Assembly: GCF_046533115.1 (NCBI RefSeq)
Contig: NZ_JAJQRC010000008.1
Coordinates: 38,837-102,836 of the forward strand
DNA: 64,000 nt
Direction: 5' to 3'
DNA from: JAIRMO01 sp046533115
GTDB lineage: Bacteria; Spirochaetota; Spirochaetia; Treponematales; Breznakiellaceae
Both the position numbers and the translations under genes were made by a program. The notes below the pieces were generated by a model. That model ran no database searches. It had not been told where the DNA came from and worked only from the letters and a program-made list of their open reading frames with translations. Shown here piece by piece: positions 63,076-64,000 of the stretch; within the stretch, counting starts at the first letter, position 1, and the number at the start of each line of letters is the position of its first letter.

Positions 63076-63459
63076 ATGCCATTTAGTGACAGAATGAAGG
63101 AATTTTTCGAGACCGGCGCCCAGGTTTCAAAGGAATTTGTGGCCAAAGCAGGGGCTAAAGCCCAGGATTTGGGTGAAAAGGGATACAAGGCATCCAAGGA
63201 TATCCTGCAAAAGGCCGGGACCAAGGCCCAAGATCTGGGGGAAACCACGATTTTAAAGCTGGAAATAAAACAGCTTGAGGGCCAGGCTCAAAAACTCATC
63301 GGCCGTTTGGGGACCGAGGTCTACAGCGCCCTGGTGGAACATGAAAGTCCCGGTATTACTCCCGATACTCCCGCCATAAAGGTGATCCTTGCCGAAATTG
63401 CCTCGGTAAAGGAGGGCATTGAAAAGCGGGAACAGGAACTGCAGGGCAGGAAAGGGTAA
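63076..63459 (+). CDS. Small protein with 22-residue helical repeats
   Basis: 127 residues; AAGGAGGAACT before the ATG. Residues 22-56 hold two 22-residue units (AGAKAQDLGEKG and AGTKAQDLGETT), amphipathic like LEA or apolipoprotein helices. The rest is helical (LEIKQLEGQAQKLIGRLGTE). No signal peptide. It lies 43 bp after the phosphatase and may be in the same transcript. Function is unknown; I do not recognise the family. Confidence 0.82.
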   Translation: MPFSDRMKEFFETGAQVSKEFVAKAGAKAQDLGEKGYKASKDILQKAGTKAQDLGETTILKLEIKQLEGQAQKLIGRLGTEVYSALVEHESPGITPDTPAIKVILAEIASVKEGIEKREQELQGRKG

Positions 63460-63771
63460 AAACCCTACTTTTTTGGCGGTTCCATACTCAAGAACCTACC
63501 TTCCGGCGGGAGGTCCATAAGCCGGTTTCGGGATCCGGTCGGAGATCGAAGCCGGGGAAAAAATAAAAAAAAAACCGAAAAAGGGCTTGTAATTATTTTT
63601 AAAGTGTAGTATGGTCTTTCTTACCGCCGAAAAAATCGCGGGTTTTTTGAATTGGGGCTTTTCCAAAATCCCCTGGTCCGGAAGGGCTATGATTTTGAAC
63701 GGCAAAATTTGCCGGTCAAAGGGCCTTGGATGTAAAAGAAAGGCGGAGGGGCGTAATTTCAGACATAACCG

Positions 63772-63802
63772 CTTTTTCAAAATCAATTAAATTTTGAAAA
63801 AG
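63772..63802. repeat. TTTCAAAACC-family hairpin near the right end
   Basis: CTTTTTCAAAAT (63772-63783) pairs perfectly with ATTTTGAAAAAG (63791-63802), 7-nt loop, flanked by GC and GGCTC as in other copies. Confidence 0.7.
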
Positions 63803-63837
63803 GCTCAAAATAATGGTCAAAAAAGCAGTTCAGGTTC

Positions 63838-63867
63838 TTGACAATTTTGAGGAAGGTATAGTATACT
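63838..63867 (+). promoter_or_regulatory. Sigma-70-type promoter reading out of the window
   Basis: TTGACA at 63838-63843 and TATACT at 63862-63867 with an 18-bp spacer. It should drive whatever lies right of 64000. Confidence 0.7.
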
Positions 63868-64000
63868 CTGCAAACCCGTCAAAAACGGGGTAGGAAAGCG
63901 GCGTTCCGGAAGGGGGCTGCGGTGATATTTGGCAATATAGGGAAGGGGAGGGAAGAGCCCGGCCGGCGAGGAGCAGCGGACCTGAAAGGGGCGTTGTAAG

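Larger units (their letters stand above)
63460..64000. other. Gene-free right end
   Basis: No supported coding frame is seen. It contains the hairpin at 63772-63802 and an outward promoter at 63838-63867. Downstream of that promoter is a purine-rich stretch with ACCCGTCAAAAACGGGGT and other short self-complementary runs. It may be a leader or the start of a structured RNA; I could not match it to RNase P, SRP or tmRNA. Confidence 0.5.

Noticed and set aside
63890..64000. RNase P RNA, SRP RNA or tmRNA 5' end
   Set aside because: CCGGAAGG and other short matches exist, but the conserved flanking elements of these RNAs are missing in the visible part.

Overview
The window looks like chromosomal DNA of a free-living or gut-associated spirochaete, most likely a treponeme related to the moderately GC-rich termite-gut species. 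The evidence is a FliG-type flagellar switch gene, an LptD-like outer-membrane gene directly behind uvrA (a treponemal order as far as I recall), many treponeme-style lipoproteins, a very large SpoIIE phosphatase with an extracytoplasmic propeller, and an [FeFe]-hydrogenase-like chemoreceptor. Species assignment is inference. I see no phage, insertion sequence, transposase or CRISPR array.

Layout. 1-2.4 kb (minus): fliG translationally coupled to a PreP-type M16 protease that runs off the left edge. 2.7-11.6 kb (plus): a regulatory block of two overlapping STAND/LuxR (MalT-like) paralogues, two PocR-AraC paralogues and a corrinoid-protein homologue that has lost the usual cobalt-binding motif. 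11.6-18.3 kb: DEAD-box helicase, SanA-like protein, a TrmH/RlmB methyltransferase with a beta-CASP nuclease, and a uracil/xanthine permease. 18.6-23.5 kb: five envelope genes (signal peptides or lipoboxes, one beta-barrel, one CsgG/LpoB-like lipoprotein). 24-28.8 kb: membrane MCP, unknown exported protein, MATE pump. 28.8-33.5 kb: ThuA-like and Gfo/Idh/MocA genes behind a strongly structured leader, converging on a xylulokinase/polyol dehydrogenase pair. 33.7-37.3 kb: Hsp20, a TPR-YmdB-RseC operon and TatD. 37.5-41.6 kb: hydrogenase-like soluble MCP, PilZ-like protein and exported partner. 41.6-47 kb: mfd, HAD hydrolase, PlsC acyltransferase, FMN-binding protein, tRNA-Val. 47.2-63.5 kb: sugar isomerase, uvrA, lptD-like gene, DUF4912, GH57, TPR protein, SpoIIE phosphatase and a small repeat protein. 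The window ends in a non-coding stretch with a good outward promoter.

Non-coding DNA is unusual in two ways. One dispersed family consists of nested inverted repeats with arms resembling ACCACGAAC and TTCACCACAAAGGCG, and one copy carries a 52-bp tandem repeat. A second family consists of short hairpins built on TTTCAAAACC/GGTTTTGAAA. The best candidate for something undescribed is the 28.83-29.01 kb leader of the ThuA-like gene. It can fold into an almost fully paired four-way junction whose closing stem holds the probable ribosome-binding site. The second candidate is the corrinoid-like protein with E/R/E in place of D/H/G, next to a set of sensor-regulators. All folding and homology calls are by eye.
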